DNA of 64,000 nt, taken from NCBI GenBank assembly GCA_964411985.1, contig CAYPNF010000015.1, positions 62,001 to 126,000 on the forward strand. The letters run 5' to 3'. The notes beneath the pieces are model-generated. The model ran no database searches. It saw only the letters and a program-made list of their open reading frames with translations, and was not told where the DNA came from. Source of the DNA: CAYPNF01 sp964411985. Lineage in GTDB: Bacteria; Verrucomicrobiota; Verrucomicrobiia; Limisphaerales; J093. How positions within the stretch are numbered: position 1 is the first letter of the stretch; every line of letters starts with the position of its first letter. The position numbers were made by a program, and so were the translations under genes. Shown here piece after piece: positions 20,101-28,017 of the stretch.

Positions 20101-21512
20101 TAGACCGCCCAGCTGGTGTCATACCCACCCACCCGCTGTGGATTGGCCGGGTTCGAGATGTCGATCACCTGGAGCCGGCCCTGTAACTGCGCTGCCGAAA
20201 CCCACCAATTCTCCCACACGTAGGCATGGTGGCCCGATACCGCCACTTGCCGGGCAGAGCCGGTGGTGCCGAACAGGCCAACCCGTTGCGGCTTGACCGG
20301 GTTCGAAATGTCAATCACCTGAAGACCGCCAGACCCTGCCAAGTAGGCGAAATTCCCCGACACAGCTACGGCATAGGCATACCCGCCGGTGTTATACCCG
20401 CCCACCCACTGTGGATTGGCCGGGTTCGAGATATCGATCACCTGCAGACCAGCAGTATCACTTGCCACGTAGGCGTAATGGCCCGATACAGCTATGCCCC
20501 AGGGTCGCCCGTTCGTGTCATACCCGCCCAGCCATTGCGGATTGACTGGGTTGGATATGTCGATCACCCGCAGGCCAGCCCCCCCGACCACGTACGCCTG
20601 GTTGCCCCGCACCGCCACGCCCGTACCCATACAAATATCACCAATCCCACCCACCCGCTGCGGATTGGCCGGGTTGGAGATGTCGATCACATGCAGGCCG
20701 CCATCACCACTGGCCACGTAGGCGTAGTTACCCGATATGGCCACTTTCCATGCAGCTAGGCCCGTAGACCCGCCCACCCAAAGTGGATTGGCCGGGTTCG
20801 AGATGTTGATCACCACCAGACCTTCCCCATCTGCCACATAGGCGTAGTCACCCGACACGGCTACATCCCACCCATCTCGGCTGAGGCTATACCCGCCCAC
20901 CCGCTGCGGATTGGCCGGGTTGGTAATGTCGATCACATGCAGGCCGGCATTAACACTGGCCACGTAGGCATGGTTACCCGAAATGGCCACTTTTAAAGCA
21001 GCCGGTCCGGTATACCGGCCCACCCGCTGGGGATTAATCGGGTTGGAGATATCAAGCACCTGCAGACCTTCCAAATCTGCCACGTAGGCGTAGTGGCCCG
21101 ACACGGCTACGTCAACGGCAACCCCGGTGCCATACCCGCCCACCCGCTGGGGATTGGCCGGGTTGGAGATGTCCAGCACCTGCAGGCCAGCAATGTAGTC
21201 CGCCAGGTAGGCGTAGTTCCCTGACACGGCTAAGGCACGGGTCTCCCCGCTGGTGTCATACCCGCCCACCCGCTGGGGATCGGTCGGGTTGGAGATGTCC
21301 AGCACCTGTAGGCCATCGGTAGAACTTGCCGCGTAGGCGTAGTTACCCGACACGGCCACGTCAGCGGCTTGCCATGTGGGGAGTCCTGGCCATCTGCCAG
21401 CCAGCGCGAGTGGCACGTCGCCCCCGAACAGCGGTCCCGGTGTCCCAAAGCAAAGCCAGGCCGCCAACATCAAGAAACCGCGCGACAAAGAGTCGAATCG
21501 TTGGGTGTTCAT
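17106..21512 (-). CDS. Giant exported LVIVD-repeat protein with two internal Ig-like domains
   Basis: 1468 residues. A signal peptide (FLMLAAWLCFGTPGPLFG) is followed by about 14 LVIVD repeats of roughly 40-45 residues, each with the core LQVIDISNPANPQRVGGY and AVSGNYAYVA. Two Ig-like domains follow (marked by YQWYQGDSGD and FQWYKGQRGD, roughly residues 630-800), then about 13 more diverged LVIVD repeats. LVIVD repeats are predicted to fold as beta-propellers on the cell surface. The C terminus (TRSLTNPNWEDVPDS to FFRVLKP) is a tail domain also seen on other exported proteins here. The N-terminal repeats are nearly identical at the DNA level. No catalytic motif is visible. It may act in adhesion or surface binding, but this is only inferred from the architecture. 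ATG 21512 directly precedes the signal peptide. Confidence 0.9.
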   Translation of the reverse strand: MNTQRFDSLSRGFLMLAAWLCFGTPGPLFGGDVPLALAGRWPGLPTWQAADVAVSGNYAYAASSTDGLQVLDISNPTDPQRVGGYDTSGETRALAVSGNYAYLADYIAGLQVLDISNPANPQRVGGYGTGVAVDVAVSGHYAYVADLEGLQVLDISNPINPQRVGRYTGPAALKVAISGNHAYVASVNAGLHVIDITNPANPQRVGGYSLSRDGWDVAVSGDYAYVADGEGLVVINISNPANPLWVGGSTGLAAWKVAISGNYAYVASGDGGLHVIDISNPANPQRVGGIGDICMGTGVAVRGNQAYVVGGAGLRVIDISNPVNPQWLGGYDTNGRPWGIAVSGHYAYVASDTAGLQVIDISNPANPQWVGGYNTGGYAYAVAVSGNFAYLAGSGGLQVIDISNPVKPQRVGLFGTTGSARQVAVSGHHAYVWENWWVSAAQLQGRLQVIDISNPANPQRVGGYDTSWAVYGLDLLGNYAYVADHDAGLQVLDISNPPNPQRVGGYDTGDAFDVAVSGHYAYVADYYAGLQVIDISNPANPRPVGGHATGGYAHAVAVSGNYAYVASGHGGNTDLLQVVDISDPANPRRVGGYTTGGYAAGVGVSGHYAILADEPSRSLLILDIPERPVLLEQPPSPVPVSSPSVTIGVRAFSLSPASYQWYQGDSGDTSHPVPGARARELTFPCSTSGTSYWVRVRNSAGSTDSATILLPGLTILSEPQGTVTDLSKPVTLNVTAFGITPVAFQWYKGQRGDVAHPVLGAVSAGLFVPGPSETTDYWVRIGNASGTLDSQTATVRPVTARQVARVGDWRGLAQGEYQNGSVVSGCAYVAAGSASLQVLDVSNPARPLGLSALDVGLASGIQVMGHYAYVGRTWPGGLVIVDVSNPAHAVRVGGDDTPGYASYDVQVVGRYAYLSDDAGLQIIDVNDPTSPSLVARYDTGAPVRHLQILGPSAYLAADYAGLQIVDVSDPSSPQRVGTYNAGGATADVQVVDQPAGRYAFVLGSEVSLLGEAAGRLDVIDVSNPASPVVMGYYLTSGTPSALGLSGTKAVLVGTDAGRGFVELLNLSTPRQPVFLSRYLTSGGAVGVQLVGDCAYVTEGSAGFEVLDISGPTNLSVVGRFGPGSAQDVLAVGDTAYVASGPAGLRIFDARDPIHPVPLGFHIALGNALAVEVVGTNAYVATRSSGLQIMDVSNPSVPIVIGSWASGGQALDVRVVGSNAYVAAGVAGLEVLDVSDPKAPQRVGGYDSPGTVNRITVVGKYAYLADGEAGLQVVDISRASSPVRIGGCDTDGYARSVQLKGEYAYVADNHGGLVVVGMTNPESPQRVAVLPTDGAALDLELVDNLVCVAVGGSGVEAVDVSTPTQPVRVGGCSTFGEALGVCGLGRTVYVADGSWGLTIVEASPVLRVSTPIRSETDVALFWTGWPGVMLQKTRSLTNPNWEDVPDSVATNTLNLPMTDRAAFFRVLKP
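19690..21360 (-). repeat. Near-identical tandem DNA repeats encoding LVIVD units
   Basis: Inside the LVIVD gene, about 13 units of roughly 120-135 bp recur. The most constant word (plus strand) is GGATTGGCCGGGTT followed by SGAGATGTC, with CACGTAGGCGTAGT-like words in between. The repeats are in phase with the coding frame. They make this stretch prone to expansion, contraction and misassembly. The units at 17.1-19.0 kb are diverged and do not share this identity. Confidence 0.85.
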
Positions 21513-21531
21513 TTTGTGTTACTCAACCACT

Positions 21532-21548
21532 CCGTGAAGTCTTCACGG
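21532..21548. promoter_or_regulatory. Perfect 17-nt palindrome upstream of the LVIVD gene
   Basis: CCGTGAAGTCTTCACGG: 7-bp arms CCGTGAA and TTCACGG around GTC, ending 20 bp before the ATG of the LVIVD gene. It could be an operator or a transcript hairpin over the ribosome-binding region. No regulator is linked to it. Confidence 0.35.
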
Positions 21549-22270
21549 AAGAGACGACCGAAGATGCTGAACCTCAGTTGGGCCAACCCTCCAAACCCTT
21601 CGCCCATGCCACGCCACAACAGACCCAGGCTGTTCATTCGATCGCCAGTTTGTTTAGGGTACCGCCACCCGGTAGAACATCACCTTCTGGCCCATGTCCC
21701 CGTCATTGCACTGATGCACTCCTTCAGCCCCCATCCACCCAGACCATATGTCCTCCCAGTCCTTGAATAACACAGTGAGGGGACGATGGCGTCTGGAGGC
21801 GTGTGTTTTCATACTGCCATTCTGATGGTTCCACCTAAGTACCACCGGAAATCTGGCGAGTTGTGACAAGGAAATGGGAGATTCTCTTCGTGGAGCTCGA
21901 TCCACTGTGAGATACTGAGCACCAGCAGAAGCCCTCGCCAAGGTGTAGCCCCTCCCTCCTTCAGGCGATGGTGCCTGAACACCGGTCTCCGGACCGGTCC
22001 AGCCCCGGGATGGGCTTGAGTACGACACTCCCGGCCTTTCTCTTCACTGGCAAACCACCCATAGCCGACGGAACAAGGGGTCCGTGCGCTGGGGTAGTAG
22101 TGATTAAGCCTAATACTAACTCCCGAACTGCCGCTTTTCAAGCCGCTTTCCGGAGAATCCGAAGGACCCCACCCGTTGATGCGGCGCTATCATTTCGTCC
22201 ATGTTTGTTGAAGATCCCTGTAGAATTCTGCCCCTATAGTGTGCCTTGTCCTCCTCCTTCGTTCTCGTGC

Positions 22271-22345
22271 TCGTCCCTCCTCCTCGGCAACTGAGCAGAA
22301 GCCACGGTTTCGAGGACGAGGACGACCACGAGGGAGGAGGGACGA
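22271..22345. repeat. Imperfect inverted repeat in purine/pyrimidine-asymmetric DNA
   Basis: TCGTCCCTCCTCCTCG (22271-22286) recurs inverted at 22329-22345 as CGAGGGAGGAGGGACGA, with one extra base, around a 42-base spacer. The flanks continue as GAGGACGAGGACGA-like and TCCTCCTCC-like runs. It could form a long hairpin. I see no gene boundary that it clearly serves. Confidence 0.5.
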
Positions 22346-22774
22346 TTCGAGGAAGAGGAAGAACCGCCTTGCGCTGCGATCATAGGGGTGGCATTCACCG
22401 GGCCACTTTCGATTCTTTCGATTTTCCTTTCCAATACCGATCCGATCTATACGATCCCGTCCCTCGCTCGTCCGGGCGAGGCCTTTTGCGGATGACTTTA
22501 GCGGCGTTTCCAGCCTGCGAGTCTGAGGTCCGCCCCCCTTTGATTCCATCTTCGGGTTGCCGAAAGGTCGAGAATCCTGGCGGGGAGAAGTATTGGCAAA
22601 GAATGAAATTGGATTGTTACAGTTTGAGTCAGTCTGTGAACGCAGGGGCCATTGCGCCTGCCTTCACGCGCACGCCTTGGGGCCATGCTGAGTAAGCCTG
22701 TCCTCGAGAACCTCCTCCTGCTGCCGATACAACCTCGACAATCCACCTCACTGACCATCAACACCCTATCCTGT

Positions 22775-22990
22775 ATGTCTCATCCCCTCACGATTGAATC
22801 CGTCTATCGCGCTCATCGCACGCTAAAACAAGTCCGCTTCATGCAATTTGGACACAAGGCCTATCCGCATTGTGGTCGCGACGTTCAGCAGGTCCGACAG
22901 GCCTGGTCCCGCTTCCAGCAGGACCCGCTGACCTTCCTGGCCACCAGCCCGGAAACCCTCGGCCGGGACATCCTGAGCCTCTGCCAGTAA
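22775..22990 (+). CDS. Possible small hypothetical protein (71 aa)
   Basis: ATG 22775 opens 71 codons beginning MSHPLTIESVYRAH and ending LGRDILSLCQ. The composition (balanced charged and hydrophobic residues, a helical look, a C-x-x-D near HCGRDVQQVR) is more protein-like than the surrounding shadows. No Shine-Dalgarno site, no recognisable family, and the only open frame in a gene-poor stretch. It may be real or a fragment. Confidence 0.35.
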   Translation: MSHPLTIESVYRAHRTLKQVRFMQFGHKAYPHCGRDVQQVRQAWSRFQQDPLTFLATSPETLGRDILSLCQ

Positions 22991-23408
22991 ATCCCATCAC
23001 CCCCGAGAGGCTCCCCGGCCAGACCTCTGGGGAGCCCTTGGGGCGGACCTCAGCAAAAGGTCAACCTTCGACATTTGGCACGCGTGGCCCATCGTTTGGG
23101 GATGGTATGCACACGCCCCGACTGCCCCAACCCCTACACATCGTCAACTGTTGACAATCGAGACCCTATGGCGCCATGCGATCCGCGGGCGGGTACTTGG
23201 AATTCTTCCGCAGACAGACAGGGAAAAAACGGTACTTCGCTTCGCCCCCCGCTCCAAAAGCTTCGCCAAAACGGAACGCCCCGTGGAAATCCGCCAGGTC
23301 TTGGAGATGTGCCCCTAGGTGCCGCTTTTCCACTCCCGCCCATCTTCATATCGGCACCCTGCGGATTTCAGCGTAACCTCAATTCTTGATTGTGGTTGTT
23401 GCTGTCCC
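22991..23408. other. Non-coding stretch with interspersed element copies
   Basis: 418 bp between the possible small ORF and the oxidoreductase gene on the minus strand. It holds two words of an interspersed element, at 23221-23246 and 23316-23332, described separately. No gene was seen. Confidence 0.5.
23221..23332. repeat. Interspersed element, copy 1
   Basis: GGGAAAAAACGGTACTTCGC (from 23221) and AGGTGCCGCTTTTCC (ending near 23331) are both found again at 25372-25442, in the other order. The words are nearly reverse complements of each other, so a copy can fold into a long hairpin. Probably a small non-autonomous repeat family of this genome. Confidence 0.5.
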
Positions 23409-24407
23409 TCAGCCCGGGACCTCGATCACGATTTTACCGAAGAGAGCCCCGGATTTCTGGAGCGTGCTGGATTCCTGCAATTGGTGCGCCTCCGCAACGC
23501 GATGCAGCGGATAGACGCGGCCGATGCGCGCCCGCAGCCCCTCCGACTGGAACCACTGGTTGATCGCACCCGCTGCCACCAGCTGTTCCTGAGGCGTCGC
23601 GTTGAACATCGCAAAGCCATGCAAGGAAAGCCCCTTCACGTAGAAGGGCCCCACGGGAAACGCCGGTCGGGCCTCCCGGCCCGCCATCAGGATCATCCTT
23701 CCTCGCGGCGCCAAACACGCCACCACGCGATCAAAGTCGGGCTCCCGGAGGGTCTCCCACCAAACTTGAACGCCGGTCGGCGCCTCCCGCCGTAGCACCG
23801 CCATGACATCCTCTTCGCGGTACTGGATAACAACGTCTGCTCCCAAACGCTTGCAGTAATCAGCCTTCTCAGCGCTCCCAGCGGTACAGATCACGCGCGC
23901 CCCGAGTATCTTGGCCATCCGAACCACAGTGGATCCAACTCCCCCACTTCCACCGTTCACAAAGATCGTCTCCCCAGGCTGCAGTCGGGCGTCGCGAACC
24001 AGTCCCAAATGGGCCGTGATGCCCACCAAGGCAAGCGCGGCAGCCTCTTGAAAGGAGGCCGACTTCGCCATGGGATAGACGAAACCCTCGTCCACAGCCA
24101 CGTATTCACAGCAGGTCCCCTGCCTTCCCAACAACCCCTGGTTACTGCCCCACACCCGGTCCCCCGGCTGGAAGGCCGTCACGCCTGAACCCACCGCCTC
24201 AATCTCCCCCGCAAAATCGCATCCGACAATGAACGGCAGGGGAAGGTTGACCGCCACCATGCCCGCCCTGACATAGGTATCCACGGGATTCACGGAGGCC
24301 GCTCTGACGCGAACCAGCACCTGCCCGGACGCGGGAGTGGGTTTGGGAAGTTCGCCCACCCGGAGATTCTCCGGTGGACCCGTCTGCTCGATATAGGCCG
24401 CTTTCAT
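23409..24407 (-). CDS. NADPH:quinone reductase-like zinc-independent alcohol dehydrogenase (MDR family)
   Basis: 332 residues, cytosolic. It starts MKAAYIEQTGPPENLRVGEL as QOR-type medium-chain dehydrogenases do. The catalytic-domain segment VNPVDTYVRAG is present, and the NADPH-binding turn is FVNGGSGGVGSTVVRMAK. The zinc-ligand cysteine cluster of true alcohol dehydrogenases is absent, which supports the quinone oxidoreductase branch. It would reduce quinones or activated double bonds with NADPH. ATG 24407 fits the family's start. It is monocistronic and divergent from ispD; no regulatory element was recognised. Confidence 0.92.
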   Translation of the reverse strand: MKAAYIEQTGPPENLRVGELPKPTPASGQVLVRVRAASVNPVDTYVRAGMVAVNLPLPFIVGCDFAGEIEAVGSGVTAFQPGDRVWGSNQGLLGRQGTCCEYVAVDEGFVYPMAKSASFQEAAALALVGITAHLGLVRDARLQPGETIFVNGGSGGVGSTVVRMAKILGARVICTAGSAEKADYCKRLGADVVIQYREEDVMAVLRREAPTGVQVWWETLREPDFDRVVACLAPRGRMILMAGREARPAFPVGPFYVKGLSLHGFAMFNATPQEQLVAAGAINQWFQSEGLRARIGRVYPLHRVAEAHQLQESSTLQKSGALFGKIVIEVPG

Positions 24408-24604
24408 GGTCGGGTCGTTGAGTCGCTATCCAACCCGATGATTACCGCAACCCGAGGGAGGAGACAACAGCCATCGTGCATCCCTCTCCGGAAAAAGAAC
24501 GTCCCCACGAACCGCAAGAGGAGATGGATCTTTACTAACGCAGTGAATCGGCCTTAACAAGATGCCAGCATAACTGGGCTAGACCCGACATTGGATTCAA
24601 CTGC

Positions 24605-25327
24605 ATGAACTCAGCGGTCATCGTGGCTGCCGGCCAAGGAACCCGAATGGGACCGGGCATCGATAAACTCTTCCTGGACTTGGCCGGAAAACCGGTAGTC
24701 GCCCACACTTGGCAAAGGTTCGAGGATACTCCCGCGATCGCCCAAATCGTCCTGGTGGTCCGGGCCGGAATGCAGTCGGCCTTTCTTGAATTGGCGAAGC
24801 TGGCAGGTTTCCGGAAACCATTCCAATTGGTGGAAGGCGGCCGAGAAAGGCAGGACTCGGTCTGGAACGGCTTGGAGGCCTTGTCCAGCGAAACAGAAAT
24901 CGTTGCCATCCAAGATGGAGCACGTCCCTGCACGTCCCTGGCGCTCATCACCGCTTCCATTCAAGCCGCCATCCGGGATGGTGCCGCGGTCGCAGCCCAG
25001 CGGGTAACCGACACCCTCAAGGAAGCCAACGATAACCTGGTCATTGAAAAACACTTAGACAGGTCGCGTTTGTGGTCGGTGCAGACGCCGCAGACGTTCC
25101 GGTTGGAGGTCATCCGCAGAGCCATCCTTACCGCGAAGGAACGAGGCCTGTCGTTCACGGATGATACGGCAGCTTGTGGGCTGATCGGTCAAAAGGTGAG
25201 TTTGGTGGAGAGCCTGGATCCCAACCCAAAAGTGACAACGCGAGCGGATCTTCCCTATGTGGAATGGCTTTTGGCTCAAGGAGATAGTCTCGGGGATTCC
25301 AGGACAATGACCGCCCCAAGACCATGA
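24605..25327 (+). CDS. ispD: 2-C-methyl-D-erythritol 4-phosphate cytidylyltransferase
   Basis: 240 residues. IspD transfers CMP from CTP to methylerythritol phosphate, the third step of the MEP isoprenoid pathway. The CTP-binding loop VIVAAGQGTRMG is at residues 5-16, followed by DKLFLDLAGKPVVAHT with the conserved Lys, then IQDGARP and WSVQTPQTFR. Length matches the family (about 230). The start ATG 24605 puts the glycine-rich loop at the expected place. It shows the organism makes isoprenoids through MEP. The next gene lies 223 bp downstream, separated by a hairpin-forming element. Confidence 0.95.
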   Translation: MNSAVIVAAGQGTRMGPGIDKLFLDLAGKPVVAHTWQRFEDTPAIAQIVLVVRAGMQSAFLELAKLAGFRKPFQLVEGGRERQDSVWNGLEALSSETEIVAIQDGARPCTSLALITASIQAAIRDGAAVAAQRVTDTLKEANDNLVIEKHLDRSRLWSVQTPQTFRLEVIRRAILTAKERGLSFTDDTAACGLIGQKVSLVESLDPNPKVTTRADLPYVEWLLAQGDSLGDSRTMTAPRP

Positions 25328-25371
25328 GTGGGCACTGCGGCGAAAGTGTGTCTTGGACTGCGTGCGCCCCC

Positions 25372-25442
25372 AGGTGCCGCTTTCCCACACCCACTTGCTT
25401 GTCCTAGCCCCACGCGAAGGAGGGGGAAAAGCGGCACTTCGC
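25372..25442. repeat. Interspersed element, copy 2, forming a long inverted repeat
   Basis: GTGCCGCTTTCCC (25375-25386 and next base) is followed 36 bases later by GGGGAAAAGCGGCAC (25423-25437), its reverse complement but for one T. The right arm continues TTCGCTCCGC, matching TTCGCTTCGC in copy 1. It sits between ispD and the protease gene and could act as a weak transcription terminator, although no T-run follows. Confidence 0.55.
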
Positions 25443-25550
25443 TCCGCTGCCCGCCGAACTCGAAGCAGATCTCCGGATCTTGCTTCCCTTGCCAAGGAGC
25501 TGATTGGCAGTTAGTCTTTGACCACCTGCTAGGTTGTATGCAGTAGAAGT

Positions 25551-26876
25551 ATGAAGAATAAACTGGTTTACGGATTCTTGCTCGTGTTGCTGGGAGCCAA
25601 TCTTTTCTTTGGCGCCCAAGTGTTCTCCAAGTCGGTAGAGAACGCCGAAAAGAATGACGTGTATACCAACCTCGAGCTCTTTGCCCGTGTCTTGGAACGA
25701 GTGCGGCAGGACTACGTGGATGGGGAGAAGCTGACCTACCAAGATCTGATCTACGGCGCGCTCAAGGGGATGCTCAACACCCTGGATCCCCACAGCGAAT
25801 TCATGGAGCCCGTCAAGTACACGGAACTCAAGAACGACACCGAGGGAGTGTTCGGCGGGGTGGGCATTACGGTCGGGTTGCGCGGCGAGTTCCTTACCGT
25901 GATCGCCCCCATGGAAGACACTCCCGCTTTCCGCTCCGGGATCCTGGCAGGGGATCGCATCATCAAGATCGATGGTAAATCCACCGAAAAAATCAGCCTG
26001 GGTGAGGCCGTAAAGCGCCTGCGCGGTCAGCCAGGCACCGAGGTTACGATCACCGTTTTCCGGCCCTCCAATGGCACCAGCAAAGACCACAAATTGGCGA
26101 GAGAGAATATCTCGGTCGACACGGTCAAGGACCTGCAAAACCGGAAGGAATTCACGGTGGACGCCAATGGTATCGGTTACATCCGACTCACCCAGTTCGG
26201 CGAGAAGAGCGGAAGTGAGTTGGAGTCTGCCCTGAAAAAGTTAGAGAGCCAGAAAGCTCAGGGCCTGGTGCTCGACCTCCGCGACAACCCGGGCGGCCTC
26301 CTCGATCAGGCGGCGCGCATTTGCGAGAAGTTTCTACCGGCCAAGACCTTGATCGTCTCGACCGAAGGACGGAACCCGGAAGAACGCCGGGAGTTCCGCT
26401 CCGCCGGACGCGACCAGCATCCCAAGCTCCCCATCGTGGTGCTTGTGAACGGGGGAAGTGCCAGCGCTTCCGAGATCGTCGCTGGGTGCCTTCAGGATCT
26501 CAAACGGGCGGTCATCGTGGGCGAACAGACCTTCGGCAAAGGCTCGGTACAAAGCATCATCCCGCTCCAGGACGGAGCCGCTCTCCGGCTGACCACGGCG
26601 AAATACTACACCCCAAGCCACAAGGTGATTCATGAGAAAGGAATCACGCCGGACATCATTATCCCGATGACCCCCGAAGAGTATGAAGGACTAAGTGTAC
26701 GCCGAGCCCTGGGCGGGTTGGACAATGCCGACCCTGAGCGGCAGCAACGCCTTAAGGATGTGAAAGACATCCAACTGGAAAGGGCGGTCGATTTGCTGAA
26801 AGGAATCTCCCTCTACACCCAGAAGGGCAACCAGCCTAAGAAGGTGGCCAAAGCCGAGAAGCTGGAGCAGAACTAA
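25551..26876 (+). CDS. S41-family C-terminal processing peptidase
   Basis: 441 residues. An N-terminal signal or anchor (LVYGFLLVLLGANLFFGAQV) takes it to the periplasm. A PDZ domain follows (GVGITVGLRGEFLTVIAPM to KIDGKSTEKI), then the S41 core: VLVNGGSASASEIVAG contains the nucleophile Ser and GEQTFGKGSVQ the general-base Lys. The protein ends in a Lys-rich tail. Ctp/Prc proteases trim C termini of exported proteins and regulate murein hydrolases. ATG 25551 directly precedes the signal sequence. It lies 27 bp before tsaD and may be co-transcribed with it. The window's many proteins with conserved C-terminal tails make it a conceivable processing enzyme, but no link is shown. Confidence 0.94.
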   Translation: MKNKLVYGFLLVLLGANLFFGAQVFSKSVENAEKNDVYTNLELFARVLERVRQDYVDGEKLTYQDLIYGALKGMLNTLDPHSEFMEPVKYTELKNDTEGVFGGVGITVGLRGEFLTVIAPMEDTPAFRSGILAGDRIIKIDGKSTEKISLGEAVKRLRGQPGTEVTITVFRPSNGTSKDHKLARENISVDTVKDLQNRKEFTVDANGIGYIRLTQFGEKSGSELESALKKLESQKAQGLVLDLRDNPGGLLDQAARICEKFLPAKTLIVSTEGRNPEERREFRSAGRDQHPKLPIVVLVNGGSASASEIVAGCLQDLKRAVIVGEQTFGKGSVQSIIPLQDGAALRLTTAKYYTPSHKVIHEKGITPDIIIPMTPEEYEGLSVRRALGGLDNADPERQQRLKDVKDIQLERAVDLLKGISLYTQKGNQPKKVAKAEKLEQN

Positions 26877-26903
26877 GCGGCTGATCGTCCGAAACCCGCG
26901 GCT

Positions 26904-27932
26904 TTGACAAGTTTGCTCGCATTCGAATCGTCCTGTGACGAAACCAGCGTTGCAGTGGTCCGTGGCGGGGTCATCCTGGCCAGTGTGGTCTCCTCCCAGG
27001 CCCAACTTCACCTGGAATATGGAGGGGTGGTTCCGGAATTAGCCACGCGCGAACACCTCCGCAACCTGCCCCTCGTGGCGAGGGAAGCCATCCAGCTGGC
27101 AGGGATTAAGATGGAGGAAGTCGGCGCGGTCGCCTCCACGCAGGGCCCGGGCCTGCCCAGCGCGCTCATGACGGGCCTGAAGACCGGCCAAGCCATGGCC
27201 TTCGTGCTCAACGTGCCTTTCTACGGCATCCATCATCACGAGGCCCATCTCTACTCGCCTTGGATCGAAGGGGTGCCTCCCAGGAACAACCTCGACTCCT
27301 TCCAGCCGAACATCTCTCTCATCGTCAGCGGCGGTCATACCATCCTGGTCCAGGTGGATGCACCGCTGAAGCACCGGGTGTTAGGTTCCACCATCGACGA
27401 TGCCGCAGGAGAGTGTTTTGACAAAACCGCAAAACTGATGGGGCTGCCTTACCCTGGCGGACCGGTCATGGACAAACTCGCGCAAAAGGGAAATCCCCAC
27501 ACCATTGAATTCCCGCGGCCTCTCCTCCACGATCCGCATCACGATTTCAGCTTTAGCGGCCTGAAGACCTCCGTTCGCTATTTCCTGAGGGACCACCCCC
27601 AACTGCTGGACTCCGAGCAAACCGTCTGCGACCTCTGCGCCAGCATTCAGGCGGCGATCGTCGAGGTGTTGGTCTTCAAATGCCTTCGCGCCACGAAACA
27701 GGCTGGGCTGCGTTGCATCACCGCCTCCGGAGGAGTGACCTGCAATCGGAAACTACGGTCCGAACTCCAGACCGCGTGCGAGCGCCGTGGCATCCTTCTC
27801 CGCCTCGCCGACCCCAATCTGTGCACGGACAACGCAGCGATGGTGGCCGTGCTCGCGGAGCAGAAGTGGAAAGCAGGGCTCGAACCGACCGACCTGGATG
27901 CGGAGATCCGGCCGAGCTGGCCCCTACCCTGA
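26904..27932 (+). CDS. tsaD: tRNA N6-adenosine threonylcarbamoyltransferase
   Basis: 342 residues. TsaD, with TsaB and TsaE, adds threonylcarbamoyl to A37 of ANN-decoding tRNAs. Motifs: LLAFESSCDETSVAVV at the start, GGVVPELATREH, and the metal-binding HHHEAHLYSPW. ASH-domain residues ISLIVSGGHT and LGSTIDDAAGECFDKTAKLM follow in order. The start is a TTG at 26904: the stop of the preceding gene (26874-26876) is in frame and no ATG or GTG occurs between, so TTG is the first possible start. Its length matches the family. Confidence 0.96.
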   Translation: MTSLLAFESSCDETSVAVVRGGVILASVVSSQAQLHLEYGGVVPELATREHLRNLPLVAREAIQLAGIKMEEVGAVASTQGPGLPSALMTGLKTGQAMAFVLNVPFYGIHHHEAHLYSPWIEGVPPRNNLDSFQPNISLIVSGGHTILVQVDAPLKHRVLGSTIDDAAGECFDKTAKLMGLPYPGGPVMDKLAQKGNPHTIEFPRPLLHDPHHDFSFSGLKTSVRYFLRDHPQLLDSEQTVCDLCASIQAAIVEVLVFKCLRATKQAGLRCITASGGVTCNRKLRSELQTACERRGILLRLADPNLCTDNAAMVAVLAEQKWKAGLEPTDLDAEIRPSWPLP

Positions 27933-28017
27933 GGCGATGCTTCAGCACCCGTGGCCCACCTACCCCACCTTTCGGGTTGCGCCATGGCCGGCTTGGACCT
28001 AAGTTGGCGAGGTCTTG

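Larger units (their letters stand above)
21513..22774. other. Gene-poor region with inverted repeats
   Basis: About 1.26 kb without a convincing gene. A minus-strand frame ending at 21654 finishes GQKVMFYRVAVP, which resembles the FYRV tail of exported proteins and may be a gene remnant (weak). At 22271-22345 there is an imperfect inverted repeat rich in one-strand purine (see separate entry). The rest, including 22390-22500, shows no codon pattern or RNA gene I could recognise. Confidence 0.5.

Noticed and set aside
17421..20759. Regularly spaced repeats that at first look like a CRISPR array
   Set aside because: The period is over 120 bp, the repeats are in the coding frame of LVIVD units, and the spacers are not unique; there are no cas genes.
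22190..22549. A 119-codon minus-strand frame in the gene-poor region
   Set aside because: It follows the purine-rich inverted repeat; its Arg/Glu-rich translation reflects the repeats and has no start signal.
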